Assembly: GCF_002482385.1 (NCBI RefSeq)
Contig: NZ_DLFW01000037.1
Coordinates: 1 to 7,506 of the forward strand
Source of the DNA: Dysgonomonas sp. UBA7710
GTDB taxonomy: Bacteria; Bacteroidota; Bacteroidia; Bacteroidales; Dysgonomonadaceae
Direction of reading: 5' to 3'
Length of the DNA: 7,506 nt
This document shows positions 1-6,926 of this stretch, piece by piece. Each line of letters begins with the position of its first letter. Position 1 is the stretch's first letter. A program made the position numbers and the translations under genes. The notes under the pieces were generated by a model. The model was given only the letters and a program-made list of their open reading frames with translations, searched no databases and was not told the origin of the DNA.

Positions 1-110
1 GCGGTCTCTGCGCCTCCCGAGGTACGGACCGTATTCAGGGTGAGGTTAGCCTGACTGAATAAGCCTGTACTGCACAGCAACAAACAGAGATGGTGTAGTA
101 GTTTTTTCAT
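1..110 (-). CDS. Start of an exported protein; probable next member of the RHS operon (partial)
   Basis: Only the first 36 codons lie in the window; the gene continues beyond position 1. It begins MKKLLHHLCLLLCSTGLFSQ, a typical lipid-free signal peptide with cleavage expected near residue 20. A short stretch rich in Thr, Gly and Asn follows (NLTLNTVRTSGGAET). The start ATG at 110-108 overlaps the TGA stop of the preceding gene as ATGA, which supports this start and suggests translational coupling. No domain can be identified from 36 residues. In Bacteroidales loci of this type the gene after the YD-repeat and tail-fibre genes is often a DUF6443/RHS-core protein with a variable C-terminal end. 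That makes this a candidate, but it is inferred from context only. The reading frame and signal peptide are sound; the function is unproven. Confidence 0.75.
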   Translation of the reverse strand, partial: MKKLLHHLCLLLCSTGLFSQANLTLNTVRTSGGAET

Positions 111-949
111 GGCTGAACGTTTTTTAGTTGATTCTTAATCTCCTTGTTTTCTTCTTTCAAGGATTTAATCACTTTGTCCTGTTCGATGACATACAATGTC
201 AGTTCTTCGATCTTCTGTAAAAGCTTAGCCTGCATTTCTCCTACACTGATGCCATTTTCCAACACCTCTTTCTCCGATGGAATACCGGGCAAGTGCTGCT
301 TCTCGTTTATATGCTTTTCTACTTCCGAAAGTTTCGGTAAATCATAATTTTTATTGAAAACAAAATCGGACCAGCCGGTGGCTTCTATCTTGACTTCTTT
401 GGAACGGATGGTACCGGCGACATCGAGTCTGGATTGGGGATTCTCTGTACCGATACCAAAATTACCATTCTTATCGCTGACTGTGAGTATAGTTGTGATG
501 AAATTAGAAGTCACTTCTTTTTTTTCGGAAATATCATAGGTTACACATTTAAAATCAGATGGATATGCTTCATATGATAAGACGGTCGATCTGATATTAT
601 ATCCACCCCAACCAAATACTTCAATAACAACATCATACATATTGTCTCGTTGGAAAATTCTTAATTTATGGGTTCCTGTCGTTATGCCTGCTGTAATTTC
701 TTTACTTATTCTGCACCCGTATCTGGAATCTACAACATAAACTATCCTTGACTGTGAGCCTTCACCATAGTTACCTCCGAATAGTTCGACCTTGACTCTC
801 TCTACATTTCCGGCCCATTCCAAACTGCCGGGTATACTGCCAACTAGTATGTATTGTGGTAAGTCCGGTTTGCTGAAAACATTCATTGATTGTCCAAAAC
901 ATATATTGGAAGCAAATAACAAAATTAGAAATAGTATTAATTTTTTCAT
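107..949 (-). CDS. Exported tail-fibre-like protein with conserved C-terminal module (280 aa)
   Basis: Residues 1-20 form a signal peptide ending in FGQ. Residues 21 to about 155 are a unique head with beta-rich composition and no motif I recognise; it contains two Cys (79 and 135). From 161 comes the tail-fibre signature NGNFGIGTENPQSRLDVAGT. This is followed by the C-terminal block known from many Bacteroidetes proteins annotated as tail fibre, with DFVF, the LSEVEKHI helix, KQHLPGIPS, GISVGEMQAKLLQKIEELTLYVI, and then a charged coiled coil (about 245-278). The block resembles the trimerising, sometimes self-cleaving, ends of phage fibres, but no cleavage residues can be assigned. Its C-terminal 100 or so residues almost match the upstream 308-residue protein, and the DNA is identical over 119 bases. 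It lies 17 bases after that gene and overlaps the next by four. Despite the usual annotation there are no phage genes nearby; I infer a secreted oligomeric partner of the RHS protein. Confidence 0.88.
   Translation of the reverse strand: MKKLILFLILLFASNICFGQSMNVFSKPDLPQYILVGSIPGSLEWAGNVERVKVELFGGNYGEGSQSRIVYVVDSRYGCRISKEITAGITTGTHKLRIFQRDNMYDVVIEVFGWGGYNIRSTVLSYEAYPSDFKCVTYDISEKKEVTSNFITTILTVSDKNGNFGIGTENPQSRLDVAGTIRSKEVKIEATGWSDFVFNKNYDLPKLSEVEKHINEKQHLPGIPSEKEVLENGISVGEMQAKLLQKIEELTLYVIEQDKVIKSLKEENKEIKNQLKNVQP
270..388 (-). repeat. 119-bp identical direct repeat, copy 1 (C-terminal module of the 280-aa gene)
   Basis: This stretch matches 1121-1239 base for base in the same orientation, offset 851. 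Similarity with scattered substitutions continues on both sides, roughly to positions 230 and 435. It encodes the conserved C-terminal fibre module from about KIEATGWSDFVF to SEKE. Identity includes synonymous positions, so the copies diverged recently or are kept alike by gene conversion. Confidence 0.95.
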
Positions 950-966
950 ATTTGTCTTTTCTGTAT

Positions 967-1893
967 TTAATTGTTACGTTGATTCTGTAATTCCTGTATA
1001 ACCCTACTCTGTCGGTCATTTTCCTTTTTAAGGTCGATAACATACAAAGTCAACTCTTCTATCTTTTGTAAAAGTTTGGACTGCATTTCTCCTACATTGA
1101 TCCCATTTTCCAATACCTCCTTCTCCGATGGAATACCGGGCAAGTGCTGCTTCTCGTTTATATGCTTTTCTACTTCCGAAAGTTTCGGTAAATCATAATT
1201 TTTATTGAAAACAAAATCGGACCAGCCGGTGGCTTCTATTTTGACTTCTTTGGAACGGATAGTACCGGCGACTTCGAGTCTGGATTGAGGGGTGGTAACA
1301 CCGATGCCGATGTTGCCATTCGCATTGACAATCAACCGATCTCCATTTGGCCCGACATGGAATACCCCGTCTGTACGCATGACTCCGGTATTATGATAAA
1401 AATTTTTATTGCCATAGGTTCTTATCCATGTAGCGTCTGTCATATAAAAGCCTCCTCCCCAAGACTGAAAATAGAGTCCCTGATTCCCATTTACTCTAAA
1501 CCAGCCGGTAGTATATGTATCGCCTTCTATATGAAGCTTATATTGGGGACTGTCTGTCCCTATGCCGACATTGCCACTATTTCCAATAGTTACTCTTTGA
1601 GCACCTGATGTAAAAAAGTCAATTCCAAAATAATCGGATATATAAGCTCGTAGAGCTGATTCCGAATCATTACGTCTATAGAATCCTAATCCATAATGGT
1701 TAAGATATTTTCCTTTGTATAGAAAGTCATCATTATTTACGGCTATTAAACCTGGAGACTGGTTATCTTGAACTGCAGCTAGAGGCAGAATCAATTTTCC
1801 TTTTACAGATAGGTTTCCATTTACAGTCTGGTCTTGAGCATATATAATTGTTGTCATTACAAGTGACAGGATAATTAAAATATTCTTTTTCAT
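967..1893 (-). CDS. Exported tail-fibre-like protein with two GIGT repeats (308 aa)
   Basis: Residues 1-20 are a signal peptide ending in IYAQ. A short turn-rich segment follows (VNGNLSVKGKLILP), typical of the start of these fibre proteins. Two copies of the GIGT repeat are visible: GNVGIGTDSPQYKLHIEG near 108-124 and GNIGIGVTTPQSRLEVAG near 193-210. Between them lies an aromatic and Gly-rich stretch (about 129-175, with SWGGGFY) resembling receptor-facing parts of fibre proteins. Residues 211 to about 290 are the conserved C-terminal module (KEVKIE, DFVF, HLPGIPS, NVGEMQSKLLQKIEELTLYVI), ending in a coiled coil rich in Glu, Gln and Asn. Such ends commonly trimerise. The gene starts 15 bases after the YD-repeat gene, so it is almost certainly co-transcribed with it. 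The head differs completely from that of the 280-residue neighbour. I see the repeat architecture directly; a role as a surface fibre attached to the RHS protein is inference. Confidence 0.88.
   Translation of the reverse strand: MKKNILIILSLVMTTIIYAQDQTVNGNLSVKGKLILPLAAVQDNQSPGLIAVNNDDFLYKGKYLNHYGLGFYRRNDSESALRAYISDYFGIDFFTSGAQRVTIGNSGNVGIGTDSPQYKLHIEGDTYTTGWFRVNGNQGLYFQSWGGGFYMTDATWIRTYGNKNFYHNTGVMRTDGVFHVGPNGDRLIVNANGNIGIGVTTPQSRLEVAGTIRSKEVKIEATGWSDFVFNKNYDLPKLSEVEKHINEKQHLPGIPSEKEVLENGINVGEMQSKLLQKIEELTLYVIDLKKENDRQSRVIQELQNQRNN
1121..1239 (-). repeat. 119-bp identical direct repeat, copy 2 (C-terminal module of the 308-aa gene)
   Basis: Second copy of the repeat at 270-388. Recombination between the copies would delete 851 bp. 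It would leave one fibre gene with the head of the 308-residue protein and the tail of the 280-residue protein, still in frame. Confidence 0.95.
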
Positions 1894-1908
1894 AACAATC
1901 GTTCGTTT

Positions 1909-4900
1909 TTATTGGTTCTGGTAATGATATTCATATTTTTGCACAGCTTGCTTATTGGCAGGAGCGATAATGTTATCCTTATAAATATAGGTTTCTTTCA
2001 ACCGTCCGAATGCATCGTAATCATAATAAGTAGTTATTCCTGATGAGTCGGTTGAAGTGAGCATGCCTACAAGAGGTCTATATGTATAGGTAGTAACAAG
2101 GGCATTTGGCAATGCTTTTTGCAGGCTGCCGTCTTTAAGTTTTGTCTCATTCGGTGTTAATTGCGCGGACAAGGCATCGGTATTGGCTACTGAAAATACC
2201 GTTTTTACTGCAGCCTCCACTTCTGTGAATGTGGCATTCCTGATTTCGGTAATAGGATATTGTCCGCTGTAAGACCAGAGGTAAACGGTAGGAACATTAT
2301 CTTTATCTGTAATCTGGACAACATTCCCTTTGTTGTCATATCGGTCGAAACGAAATTCTTCTTCAAAAAACTGGCTGTAAGATGTCAAACTTTCAGGCTT
2401 GGCTATATTGAGCTTCTGGATCACCTTTGGTAAACACATTCCTAAGGAATCATAATATATGGCTTTATTGCCTGACACTACCAGATTGTTTCTCAATGCT
2501 ACTTTTTCAACAGGAGCGCCTACCATGTTCCTATTTATCATTTTTACGCTCATCGGATCCGTAAAATTGAACGGGTATTTGGATAATTCTTCTAATTTTT
2601 CATTTTTACTGTCACTCATTTCTGTTTTGGTTAAAGTCCAGTAAACCGGATCATATGTATATTTGGTCGAGCTCTTCAATATTCCGTTACCATTAAGATA
2701 GTCGGTTGTGATCTCACTATCCAAGACCCAGCGTTCCGATTTCAGATCATAGAATTTTGACCCAGGAGGTATATCATGGGGGCCGTAATACATAAATAAC
2801 GCTTCCGTTAGCTTTTCCGTTTGTCCTGGCTTTATTGAATAAATCCGTTCTATTTTTTTTACCATAGAGCCTTTGTTGTCATATATACCGGTTTCGTATA
2901 ACGTTCCGTTCCGGAGATCGGGTTCATAAGGAAACCCCGGCATGGATGAAATCTTTCCCGATTGTTCGACATGGTAGCGGTAAACTGTTTTTCCGGTTGT
3001 CTGCCCTGCGGAGTCTTCAGTAGTTTCTTCTACATACCGGTAACCGATATTTGACGAAGCCTTTCCGTTTACAGAGACATCAAAAGAAACATAACCGGAG
3101 GTGTTAGGAGAACATACAGTAGGTAGAGGTGTATTTCCAAACCGCATTAAATTCAGATATTCCGCATCCGCGAGTAAGGTACCGGTTTCATAAGAGAATT
3201 TCTTCTTGGAAATCAAACTGCCTTTATCATAGCTGTGTATTTCCTTTATTCTTAGTCCTCCGCCCAAATTACAAGGCGTCCGTTTTACCGATTGAGAACT
3301 GGCATCGACGAAAAAGTGGTATTTATTTACCAAGTACGGCTCTTTTTGCCCGGCAAGTTCATATGTTCCTGCGTCCAGCAAATAAAGTTCACTCTTCTTT
3401 TCGCCGGTTTTCCCAAACAGCCTGAATCCAATATCCTTACTGTCAATAACTGTTTCCTTCTTACCATCGGGCAACACACGCCGTAACCATAACGACACGT
3501 AATTATCCGGATAATTACCGCTTAAGATGTTCTCGAAATAATAATACGAGGTATTAATCTGGACATAAGCCTCTTCTGTCAAAGTGAATGTCGATGAAAA
3601 AGTGAGTATATTCAAATCCGCAGGATTAGCATATGGAATGTGTCTGAAAGAGGCGACGTTTCCTCTGTATTCAGAATAATAAGCATATTGTGTATTAACC
3701 ACAGGAGATTCATAAACAAATTCTGATATGCCACCTGTCGGATACCTGACTTCGCTAAGCGTCCCTATCCGGGCATAATTAAAATCAGGTATTGCATATT
3801 TTCCCCCACGCACTTCTAATTTTTTATTATCTGTCGCTTCAACAAAGGTTGGTATCGTAAAATATCCCCCGGCCACTCTCTTTAATGGCCCATTGTAATA
3901 TCCCCAGAGATCGGTTTCGATCGAATTCTTTTTAGGCAGAATCCCTTGTATATATGTGAATTCATACGGGTTCAGCTTTGTATTGCCGCTTTCTTCCGTT
4001 ACGGTATTCAGTACCAAGCGGCAACTATTATAGTCATTTGTGTCTCCCATGTAGCTATATCCGAATTTGAATTTCTTTACAGTAACACTACCCGTATTCC
4101 GGATCTCTAAATCGTCCAGTTTTTGAGAATCAATGCCGGTATGCCCTCTGGAGAGTTCCGAATTTGGATAGTGTACATTATCTATATCTTTTCTTGCCGA
4201 TGTACTAAAAAGAATGCTTCCTCCGTTAAATTCGATCTTCTTCAATATATTTTGTTCATGAACCGAATAACTGTAGTTATAGTTTAAATTTCTTGCTGTA
4301 CAGGTAGTTTTCATCAACAATACTTCAGTGAACATCACTGGGGTAGAGAACAGTTCCGTGTCATAGTGAAACGTTACCTTATTCCCTTTGGGGGAAACGA
4401 TAGAATCGATGTACCAGCTTGTCGTGACAACAGGCATTTTTATCCTCGACGGGATGTTTTTCTTATCATATGTTACCGGATAAGGAGGATTAGGTCCTGA
4501 AGGATAAGGAAAGGAGATATCATGGACTTCTGTCCTTTCGGTAGAACTGAAATAGAATTTGTATCCGTATGAATCCGTTATCGTCCATTTCGAATTTTTT
4601 ATATCGTAACTGATATCTAAATAATCTTTAGGATTCTTTACAATAGGTTTTGCATACAGGTTCCCCATCTTTGTTTTTCGGTCAAAATACATAGTTCCGG
4701 AATAAGAGCAAAAATTAAAATGGAACATATCCGGTTGTGTATCTATATTTGACAGTTTATTCAGAATGGCAACTTCATTTGAGTTATTACTTGCATATGT
4801 TCGTACAATCTCATCATTTGAGTTCCGGGGTGGAAAATCATACGAATCATTGAAATAATACCCAGGGTCAGGATCAGGATTTTTACCAAAAAAATAGTCA

Positions 4901-5301
4901 GGATATTTATTGTAATCTATAATATTACCTCCGAAGTCATTCCATCCTCTTACTTCCTTGGAAATAGTGCCCCCGATCTGTAAGGACCAGCCTAATCCTA
5001 CCCAACTGGATTCTTGTTCTATTTTAATTCCCGATGAATTATATCTTAGTTCTATAGGAATTTTCAGACCATCCAGATCTATTTCATAAAAGGGTATACT
5101 GAGATTGGTCGTTCCTGAATAATGTCCGATAGGAAAATTGCCAAAATTTCCCAAAGAGGATATATTGGGAGCTTGAAGTGTTACCTGAGGTTTCATGAAT
5201 AGGACATTATTCGATTGTGCGTTCATTGGTGTTATAAACACAACCGATATGAATAAAAATAATATATATCTTATCATAGCTTTAATATTATGTTTTGGCA
5301 T
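1909..5301 (-). CDS. Exported YD/RHS-repeat protein lacking the RHS core (1130 aa)
   Basis: A large secreted protein of the Bacteroidetes YD-repeat family. The signal peptide is MIRYILFLFISVVFITPMNA (residues 9-28). The start may therefore be Met9 at 5277, which gives a more ordinary signal peptide and follows an A/T-rich leader; the longer start at 5301 adds MPKHNIKA. The N-terminal region holds the family's conserved beta-rich block: GHYSGTTNLSIPFYEI, LKIPIELRYNSSGIKIEQ, then SWVGLGWSLQIGGTISKEVRG (about 60-120), similar to SpvB/TcB-type shells. The middle (about 150-900) is a long array of diverged Tyr-rich beta strands. Near the end come YD motifs FDRYDNKGNVVQITDKDN (985 on) and TTYYDYDAFGRLKETY (1090 on), and the protein stops at KYEYHYQNQ. 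There is no RHS-associated core (no PxxxxDPxG) and no toxin domain. It follows the T9SS-tagged gene after 38 bases. It probably forms a shell or scaffold, with the core supplied by a later gene (inference). Confidence 0.92.
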   Translation of the reverse strand: MPKHNIKAMIRYILFLFISVVFITPMNAQSNNVLFMKPQVTLQAPNISSLGNFGNFPIGHYSGTTNLSIPFYEIDLDGLKIPIELRYNSSGIKIEQESSWVGLGWSLQIGGTISKEVRGWNDFGGNIIDYNKYPDYFFGKNPDPDPGYYFNDSYDFPPRNSNDEIVRTYASNNSNEVAILNKLSNIDTQPDMFHFNFCSYSGTMYFDRKTKMGNLYAKPIVKNPKDYLDISYDIKNSKWTITDSYGYKFYFSSTERTEVHDISFPYPSGPNPPYPVTYDKKNIPSRIKMPVVTTSWYIDSIVSPKGNKVTFHYDTELFSTPVMFTEVLLMKTTCTARNLNYNYSYSVHEQNILKKIEFNGGSILFSTSARKDIDNVHYPNSELSRGHTGIDSQKLDDLEIRNTGSVTVKKFKFGYSYMGDTNDYNSCRLVLNTVTEESGNTKLNPYEFTYIQGILPKKNSIETDLWGYYNGPLKRVAGGYFTIPTFVEATDNKKLEVRGGKYAIPDFNYARIGTLSEVRYPTGGISEFVYESPVVNTQYAYYSEYRGNVASFRHIPYANPADLNILTFSSTFTLTEEAYVQINTSYYYFENILSGNYPDNYVSLWLRRVLPDGKKETVIDSKDIGFRLFGKTGEKKSELYLLDAGTYELAGQKEPYLVNKYHFFVDASSQSVKRTPCNLGGGLRIKEIHSYDKGSLISKKKFSYETGTLLADAEYLNLMRFGNTPLPTVCSPNTSGYVSFDVSVNGKASSNIGYRYVEETTEDSAGQTTGKTVYRYHVEQSGKISSMPGFPYEPDLRNGTLYETGIYDNKGSMVKKIERIYSIKPGQTEKLTEALFMYYGPHDIPPGSKFYDLKSERWVLDSEITTDYLNGNGILKSSTKYTYDPVYWTLTKTEMSDSKNEKLEELSKYPFNFTDPMSVKMINRNMVGAPVEKVALRNNLVVSGNKAIYYDSLGMCLPKVIQKLNIAKPESLTSYSQFFEEEFRFDRYDNKGNVVQITDKDNVPTVYLWSYSGQYPITEIRNATFTEVEAAVKTVFSVANTDALSAQLTPNETKLKDGSLQKALPNALVTTYTYRPLVGMLTSTDSSGITTYYDYDAFGRLKETYIYKDNIIAPANKQAVQKYEYHYQNQ

Positions 5302-5339
5302 AATTCATCCGGATTTTTGGAAATAAATAAAAATAAGGT

Positions 5340-6491
5340 TTACTTTTTAATAACAATTTCATTCACAAATGTCCCATTCGCCGTAATCCTGAGTACATAA
5401 TTCTTCGACTGTAGATTTGAGCAGTCGATGCTCTCATAATACGTGCCGACCTTTTGCGGTTTGGCTTGTGTTCTTCTTACCGGCATCCCCTCTATCGAAT
5501 ACAATTCAAAAGCGACTTTCGCTTCCTGCTTTAACTCATACTCCAGGTTCAGAATAGAGATTACCGGATTCGGGTATATCTTACAACTCATAATATCTTC
5601 CAGAGAAACCGTCTTTGCCTGTTCTTGCAGTTCCTCCTGTTTCTTATCCATATCCCACATTTCTTCCAGCAAAGCAAAATTCTCAGGATCGGTTTCCAGA
5701 TAAAGATGGTCTTGTGGTGGATAGAAAAATGCTGTGGAAAAGATTTCCGTACTGTCATTCAGGTTAATATTACGAACAGTCTCAAATACCGGATAGCGGT
5801 AGCCTTTGCTGTACCAGCAGCAGGTTTCTAACTGTTTACCTGTATTGCCTGCATCATCAACCGTATAGCTTCCCTCACCCGGTATATCATAAATCGTCTG
5901 CGTTGTCTTAACCCTAAGTACAGGACTGAGTGTATCTCCCGAAGGAAGCAGCAACTTCCCGTAGGCATCGGCCGCAGTTGTCACCGTGCCTTTGGTCTGT
6001 ATAGCCACTGTTCCTGAATATAAACCTTCGGATAGGTATTGCGAACTGGTGCTTTGACCGTAGTTCAGCGGATAGACAGCCTGTACCACAGGAGAGGTAT
6101 AAGCCAGTACGACAGAGGGGTTTTCATGGCCGGTCTGTAATAGTGAGTCATGTATCATCCGGTAATAATACATCGTATTATGTTCCGTGCCCACAATCAG
6201 CTCATTGTCCGAAATATCCTTTTTAGGATAACGGGTATTACCCAGTATATAAACACTATCCCCTTCCAGAGGCGGTAATGAATATGTCAGGGTATAGGCG
6301 TCATTCAGTGTCTTGAGGTTCCTGAAATCCCAAAGACGGTCCTTACCCCCTCCTCCGGGATATTTATATTCTACCTGTTGTTTTATTAACACATCGCCGG
6401 GACGAAGATGGTTGTGAGAACTGTTCAACTGGCTAAAACCGGGTAATGCCATCCACAGGAACAGCAAGAAGAGAATCTGGACAGGTTTCAT
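5340..6491 (-). CDS. T9SS type A sorting-domain protein, first gene of the RHS operon (383 aa)
   Basis: Residues 1-20 are a signal peptide (MKPVQILFLLFLWMALPGFS). The body has no enzyme motif I recognise. It contains the stretch LRPGDVLIKQQVEYKYPGGG (about 29-48), aromatic and Thr-rich beta strands, and a charged helical segment (about 275-300, DKKQEELQEQ). Residues 305-383 are a classic T9SS type A C-terminal sorting domain: IYPNPVISILNLEYEL, then KVAFELYSIEGMPV, and YVLRITANG before the terminal IVIKK. In this family the domain directs passage through the type IX secretion pore and is then removed, usually with anchoring of the cargo to the cell surface. No other complete protein in this operon shows such a domain. 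This one may therefore be the surface anchor or carrier for the RHS and fibre-like proteins encoded after it (inference). The start at 6491 is the only ATG giving a full signal peptide and follows a gene-free A/T-rich leader. Mature function is unknown. Confidence 0.9.
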   Translation of the reverse strand: MKPVQILFLLFLWMALPGFSQLNSSHNHLRPGDVLIKQQVEYKYPGGGGKDRLWDFRNLKTLNDAYTLTYSLPPLEGDSVYILGNTRYPKKDISDNELIVGTEHNTMYYYRMIHDSLLQTGHENPSVVLAYTSPVVQAVYPLNYGQSTSSQYLSEGLYSGTVAIQTKGTVTTAADAYGKLLLPSGDTLSPVLRVKTTQTIYDIPGEGSYTVDDAGNTGKQLETCCWYSKGYRYPVFETVRNINLNDSTEIFSTAFFYPPQDHLYLETDPENFALLEEMWDMDKKQEELQEQAKTVSLEDIMSCKIYPNPVISILNLEYELKQEAKVAFELYSIEGMPVRRTQAKPQKVGTYYESIDCSNLQSKNYVLRITANGTFVNEIVIKK

Positions 6492-6639
6492 AGTTAAGAT
6501 ATTAATTATTAGTATTTAAATTACGATTTCAGGCACTTTATATAAAGAGAAATATTTCTTTTTATCATATAGATAAATGTCATCTTCAGATTTCACAAAT
6601 AAAATATAAAAATAACATAATTTAATTAATATTTAATAT
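6492..6639 (-). other. A/T-rich leader upstream of the RHS operon, no gene seen
   Basis: This stretch separates the first operon gene from the integrase remnant and has no credible reading frame. The operon promoter should lie here, but I found no clear Bacteroidetes -7 element (TAnnTTTG) with a spaced -33 TTTG on the minus strand. The only evident structure is the palindrome at 6542-6565. Confidence 0.5.
6542..6565. promoter_or_regulatory. 24-bp near-perfect palindrome, possible operator
   Basis: The half-sites ATAAAGAGAAAT and ATTTCTTTTTAT are reverse complements with one mismatch out of 12 pairs. The centre lies about 60 bases before the start codon of the T9SS-tagged gene, where a dimeric regulator of the operon could bind. 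A/T-rich DNA produces palindromes by chance, so regulatory function is only a suggestion. Confidence 0.3.
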
Positions 6640-6747
6640 TTAAGAGAAGGTTTTAAAACATAAGTAAGTTCTTATTCTAATATTTTTTGTACTATCCAAC
6701 CTTTTATGAATATTACCAACTAAAATAACAGCTTTGAATGTTGCCAT
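6640..6747 (-). pseudogene. 5' remnant of a tyrosine recombinase (integrase) gene
   Basis: The frame starting at 6747 encodes MATFKAVILVGNIHKRLDST followed by KNIRIRTY. This strongly resembles the arm-DNA-binding N-terminus of Bacteroidales tyrosine-type integrases, which typically begin with a short M-x-x-F-K-A-V strand, a G-N-I-H or similar turn, and then T-x-N-I-K-I-R. The resemblance ends after about 28 residues. The frame then runs through LCFKTFS to a TAA at 6640, and no frame downstream continues the family (usual length about 380-430 residues). The core-binding and catalytic domains with the R-H-R-Y residues are missing, so this is a truncated relic. It lies about 180 bases beyond the tRNA fragment and is directed away from it, exactly where an integrase gene sits next to its att site. 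The frame is open upstream to 6882, but that extension looks like low-complexity noise. Identification rests on motif memory over about 28 residues. Confidence 0.55.
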
Positions 6748-6869
6748 GATTGTTTTTTCCGAATTAGTAAACATGACACATTGCATAAAATCACTTATAA
6801 AATATTTATAAAAAATAAATATCTCATTTGTCTTAATAACGGTTATAAACAGGCATTCTTTTAAACAAT

Positions 6870-6906
6870 AAAAGCGACTCAATACAATATGTATTGAGTC
6901 GCTTTT
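6870..6906. terminator. Perfect 17-bp hairpin terminator, bidirectional
   Basis: Arms AAAAGCGACTCAATACA (6870-6886) and its exact reverse complement (6890-6906) enclose a 3-base loop. A run of T ends the 3' arm on either strand. On the minus strand it follows the tRNA-Ser 3' end directly and fits that tRNA's intrinsic terminator, carried along with the att core. It would also insulate the integrase remnant from upstream transcription. Confidence 0.8.
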
Positions 6907-6907
6907 A

Positions 6908-6926
6908 CTATAACTAATAGTTATAG
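6908..6926. repeat. 19-bp perfect palindrome abutting the tRNA fragment
   Basis: CTATAACTA and TAGTTATAG flank a single central base (6917). The palindrome begins at the base after the tRNA discriminator position, and one base separates it from the larger hairpin at 6870-6906. It may act in 3'-end processing or termination of the tRNA, or as a recombination-protein site; neither is shown. Confidence 0.6.

Noticed and set aside
1285..1608. Plus-strand open frame of 107 codons
   Set aside because: It lies wholly inside the 308-residue gene, has no recognisable motif or leader, and runs against the operon. It is a shadow frame, as are the other plus-strand frames.
107..1893. Prophage tail-fibre genes
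   Set aside because: Both proteins carry signal peptides and sit in an operon with a T9SS-tagged protein and an RHS protein. No capsid, portal, terminase or lysis genes are present, so the fibre name reflects fold similarity only.
6492..6660. Bacteroidetes promoter (-33 TTTG and -7 TAnnTTTG) for the operon
   Set aside because: I searched the minus strand by eye and found only partial matches such as TATTTG without proper spacing, so no promoter position is claimed.
6795..6811. A/T-only palindrome TTATAAA-ATA-TTTATAA ahead of the integrase remnant
   Set aside because: It is made only of A and T in a region almost wholly A and T, where such palindromes arise by chance; no second copy or supporting signal was seen.
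6748..6882. Upstream extension of the integrase remnant into an 80-residue frame starting at 6882
   Set aside because: The extra 45 residues are an A/T-driven mix of Phe, Ile and Lys overlapping the terminator hairpin. The integrase-like segment begins cleanly at its own ATG at 6747.
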